A stretch of DNA of 26,078 nt from an uncultured Sphingomonadales bacterium (GTDB lineage: Bacteria; Pseudomonadota; Alphaproteobacteria; Sphingomonadales; Sphingomonadaceae). The notes under the pieces were generated by a model. That model was not told the DNA's origin. It did not search any database and saw only the letters and a list, made by a program, of their open reading frames with translations. This document shows positions 23,908-26,078 of this stretch, one piece after another (the stretch's first letter is position 1; each line of letters begins with the position of its first letter). The stretch lies in contig CALCBC010000107.1 of assembly GCA_937898525.1 (NCBI GenBank), forward strand, positions 1 through 26,078. Reading direction: 5' to 3'. The position numbers were made by a program, and so were the translations under genes.

Positions 23908-24663
23908 TCAGCCGCGGACGGCCTGCAGTACCTGCCTCGCCCCGGAAATGAGCAGCCCGATGTCCGTCCCGACCGAGACGAACGCGAACCCGTCCGCGAT
24001 CGCCTGCCGCGCGTGCTCGGGCGAGACCGCGAAGATGCCGGCCGGCTTGCCGGCGGCGGCGATGGCCGCGCGCGCCTGGTCGATCGCGGCGGTGACTTCC
24101 GGGTGCAGCGGCTCGCCGATATGGCCCAACGACGCCGCGAGGTCCGACGGGCCGATGAACAGCGCGTCGACGCCTTCGACCTCGGCAATCGCGGGCAGGT
24201 TCTCGAGCCCCTTGCGGCTCTCGATCTGGACGATCAGCGTGATCCGCTCGCTTGCCGTGTGCAGGTAATCGGCGTCCAGCCCGAAGTCGGCGCCCCGGCT
24301 GGTCGCGCTCGACACCCCGCGGATGCCGTGCGGTGGATAGCGACACGCCCTTACCAGCTCGCGGGCGTGCTCCGCCGTCTCGACCATCGGCACCAGCAGC
24401 GTATGCAGCCCGAGGTCGAGGTACTGCTTGATGACCACGGGCTCGCCGAACGGCACCCGAACGATCGGCTCCACTGGAAACGCCGCGATGGCCTGCGCCT
24501 GCGCCAGCAGCGTGCCGATCGAGTTCGGCGAATGCTCGCCGTCGAGCAGCAGCCAGTCGAACCCCTGCCGCGCGCAGATCTCGGCCGAATAGCCGCTCGC
24601 CAGCGCCTGCCACAGGCCGAGCAGCGGGCGCCCCTGCCGCAGCTGTTCCTTGAAGCTCGTCAT
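23908..24663 (-). CDS. HpcH/HpaI family aldolase (2-oxo-acid class II aldolase)
   Basis: 251 residues, (beta/alpha)8-barrel aldolase acting on pyruvate-derived 4-hydroxy-2-oxo acids with a divalent metal. The active-site residues known from E. coli HpaI (H45, R70, E149, D175) are matched by H44 (DGEHSPN), R69 (VRVPF), E148 (QIESRKG) and D174 (IGPSDLA), each one residue earlier. Other family signatures are KQYLDLGLHTLLVPMVE and YPPHGIRG. The cytoplasmic reaction probably releases pyruvate and an aldehyde; HpaI, GarL and RhmA substrates cannot be told apart from sequence reading. The ATG at 24663 has no clear ribosome binding site. No catabolic partner lies beside it. Whether it serves the LigAB ring-cleavage route 8 kb away is only a guess. 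Confidence 0.93.
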   Translation of the reverse strand: MTSFKEQLRQGRPLLGLWQALASGYSAEICARQGFDWLLLDGEHSPNSIGTLLAQAQAIAAFPVEPIVRVPFGEPVVIKQYLDLGLHTLLVPMVETAEHARELVRACRYPPHGIRGVSSATSRGADFGLDADYLHTASERITLIVQIESRKGLENLPAIAEVEGVDALFIGPSDLAASLGHIGEPLHPEVTAAIDQARAAIAAAGKPAGIFAVSPEHARQAIADGFAFVSVGTDIGLLISGARQVLQAVRG

Positions 24664-24783
24664 CGAACGGCGTCTAGCGGCACTTCGGCTCCTGCGCCAC
24701 TGCAGTCGCGCGGCCGCGTTGGAGCAGCTTCAGGACCACCGGAGCGGTTTGGCCCCCGTTCGCGAGTTCCAGGGAAAGCCTGC

Positions 24784-25320
24784 CTACGTATCCCCCGCTG
24801 CCGGCGCGACGCGGTCGAGCACCGAGCGCAGCCAGTCGCGACGCGCGACCAGCTGGTCCCGCGCGCCCTCGAGGGCCAGCCTGGCAAACGGGTCGTGAAC
24901 GCGCTCGTCGGCGTCGATCGCGTCGATCTCCCGCTCGGTCTGGTCGATCCAGCCACGCACGACGGCCGCCCGCCGGGCCGCGTCGATCCGCGCGAGAAAA
25001 TGAACGCGCGTGCGGATCGGATCGGCGGGCGCAGAAGCGAGTTCCGGCGTCGCGGCCGCCATCCACGCCGCGAGCGCCTTCGCGCCCTTGTTGGTGAGCG
25101 ACAGCCGCCGCGTGCCGCGCCGGTCTCCCTCCGAGGCACGGGACGCGATCAGCCCTGCCGCCTCGAGACGGACGACGAGGGGGTAGATCGCGCCCGCGCT
25201 CGCGCGCCAGCGGGCGGTCCGCGATCCGGCAAACTCCCGGCGCAGCGCGTATGCGGTGCACGAGCCCTCGCGGCCTATGACCCCGAGCACCGTCCCTTCC
25301 AGCTCGCTCAACCCCGGCAT
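24784..25320 (-). CDS. PadR-family transcriptional regulator
   Basis: 178 residues. The N-terminal PadR winged helix (about 1-85) has LSELEGTVLGVIGREGSCTA, ASAGAIYPLVVRLEAAGLI and the basic wing GDRRGTRRLSLTNKG. The C-terminal helical domain (about 95-175) is of the kind used for dimerisation and ligand sensing. ATG 25320 has AAGGGGG just upstream; longer frames reaching 25950 run through the neighbouring gene. It is divergent from the CPBP protease gene with only 69 bp between starts, and an inverted repeat there is a candidate operator. PadR proteins are usually repressors that control themselves and their neighbour. Confidence 0.92.
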   Translation of the reverse strand: MPGLSELEGTVLGVIGREGSCTAYALRREFAGSRTARWRASAGAIYPLVVRLEAAGLIASRASEGDRRGTRRLSLTNKGAKALAAWMAAATPELASAPADPIRTRVHFLARIDAARRAAVVRGWIDQTEREIDAIDADERVHDPFARLALEGARDQLVARRDWLRSVLDRVAPAAGDT

Positions 25321-25356
25321 CCGATCCCCCTTGCCCACCGCGCGCCGACGCGGCAA

Positions 25357-25373
25357 TAGTCCGAATCGGACTA
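25357..25373. promoter_or_regulatory. Candidate PadR operator: inverted repeat in the divergent promoter
   Basis: TAGTCCG-AAT-CGGACTA is a perfect 7-bp inverted repeat with a 3-bp centre. It lies 36 bp before the padR start and 16 bp before the protease start, within a 69-bp divergent intergenic region. Repression of both genes by PadR binding here is inferred. The sequence differs from the ATGT-N8-ACAT form known for some PadR proteins. Confidence 0.55.
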
Positions 25374-25389
25374 CTTGTGGAGACCCCTC

Positions 25390-26004
25390 GTGCTCGTCGC
25401 CCTCGCCATCTGGCTCGCCGCCTTCCTTCCTGCGGCGCTGATCCCCAACGGCATCATGATCTCGATCCTGGTGGTCGGCGTGGCGCTGGTGTTCGTGCGC
25501 GAGAGCCGCGCCCCCACCCTCGCGCTGGTCCACCGCAGCGTTCCCGTCTCGCTCGCCATCGGGTGCCTCGCGGGCCTCGCGATGGCCTTCCTCGTCGATC
25601 CGCTGACGACCGCCGTGGCTGAACGGCTGACCGGCTCCCGGATCGACCTGTCGTCGCTCGAGGGCGTCCACGGCAACTTCGCCAACTACCTGATGCTGCT
25701 TGCCCTCGGCCTGCTGTTCGGCGGCGTGGTCGAGGAAGTCGTCAACCGCGGCTTCCTCGTCGGCTGGGGAAGCCGCGCTTTCGGCGAGCGCTGGGCGCTC
25801 TGGCTGATGGTCGTCAGCGCGGTCGGGTTCGGCCTCGCCCATGCGTGGCAGGGGCCGGCCGGGATGATCACCACGGGCGTCAGCGGGCTCGCCTACGGCG
25901 CGGTCTATCTCGCCAGCGGTCGCAAGCTGCTCCCGGCGATGATGACCCATGCCACCGCGAACTTCGTCGGCATCACCCAGATCTACCTCTACGGGACCGC
26001 CTGA
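25390..26004 (+). CDS. CPBP-family (CAAX/Abi-type) intramembrane metalloprotease
   Basis: About 204 residues, several hydrophobic helices. The three CPBP (Abi) motifs are present: EEVVNR (EExxxR), FGLAH (FxxxH) and HATAN (HxxxN), which form the intramembrane glutamate protease site of the Rce1 family. It acts in the inner membrane; the substrate is unknown. In bacteria these proteins take part in peptide maturation, self-immunity or stress. GTG 25390 is chosen for GGAG seven bases upstream; a TTG at 25375 is the alternative and adds five residues. The inverted repeat just before the start suggests control by the divergent PadR. Confidence 0.9.
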   Translation: MLVALAIWLAAFLPAALIPNGIMISILVVGVALVFVRESRAPTLALVHRSVPVSLAIGCLAGLAMAFLVDPLTTAVAERLTGSRIDLSSLEGVHGNFANYLMLLALGLLFGGVVEEVVNRGFLVGWGSRAFGERWALWLMVVSAVGFGLAHAWQGPAGMITTGVSGLAYGAVYLASGRKLLPAMMTHATANFVGITQIYLYGTA

Positions 26005-26016
26005 CCCACGACCGAA

Positions 26017-26053
26017 TGCACGAGCCGGGGCCGAAGCGCGCCCCTCTCGTGCA
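26017..26053 (+). terminator. Hairpin after the CPBP protease gene
   Basis: TGCACGAG at 26017-26024 pairs perfectly with CTCGTGCA at 26046-26053. An inner GGGGC (26027-26031) pairs with GCCCC (26040-26044) across an 8-nt loop. The two-part stem starts 13 nt past the stop. No T tract follows, so termination is likely but not certain. Confidence 0.55.
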
Positions 26054-26078
26054 GACGTGAAAGCAGGGTCATTGGCGG

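Noticed and set aside
25321..25950. Extension of the PadR frame to 25950
   Set aside because: It would be antisense to the CPBP protease. The PadR domain starts exactly at the ATG at 25320, behind AAGGGGG.

Overview
The window is high-GC, gene-dense DNA from an alphaproteobacterium. The most likely group is Sphingomonadales (Sphingomonas/Erythrobacter-like). This is inferred from the LigAB-type protocatechuate dioxygenase, the FecI-FecR-TonB receptor cassette with an STN domain, and the full cco operon with ccoGHIS attached. The genus cannot be fixed from sequence reading alone.

Layout. (1) 1-6013, plus strand: two hybrid histidine kinases joined by a GTGA overlap. The first enters from the left edge and begins inside an array of 92-residue HAMP units repeating every 276 bp. 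It continues with GAF, HisKA/HATPase and two receiver domains. The second is REC-PAS-like-HisKA-HATPase-REC. (2) 6014-6339: an intergenic region with an FNR/FixK-like box. (3) 6340-14285, plus strand: ccoN-O-Q-P-G-H-I-S for cytochrome cbb3 oxidase, its cupric reductase and its copper ATPase. From ccoO onward every gene overlaps the next by 4 or 14 nt. The series ends with a small cysteine-rich exported protein that I do not recognise. (4) 14349-15574, plus strand: ligA and ligB, small and large subunits of an extradiol 4,5-dioxygenase, without the rest of the pathway. (5) 22795 down to 15590, minus strand: an ECF sigma factor, a FecR-type anti-sigma factor, a TonB-dependent receptor with an STN signalling domain, and a large autotransporter. 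(6) 23620-22922, minus strand: a small acidic outer-membrane beta-barrel protein. (7) 24663-23908, minus strand: an HpcH/HpaI-type aldolase. (8) 25320-24784 minus and 25390-26004 plus: a divergent PadR regulator and CPBP (CAAX-type) membrane protease, with an inverted repeat between them. A strong hairpin follows the protease gene.

How the parts work together. Regions 2 and 3 form a self-contained microaerobic respiration module: a likely oxygen-responsive promoter, a terminal oxidase and its copper/haem assembly factors. The exported Cys/His-rich protein at its end is the best candidate here for an undescribed accessory factor. Region 5 looks like a cell-surface signalling system in which receptor, FecR and sigma factor would also control an autotransporter. 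Region 8 looks like a self-regulating PadR/protease pair. No tRNA, rRNA, CRISPR array, insertion sequence or prophage gene was seen.
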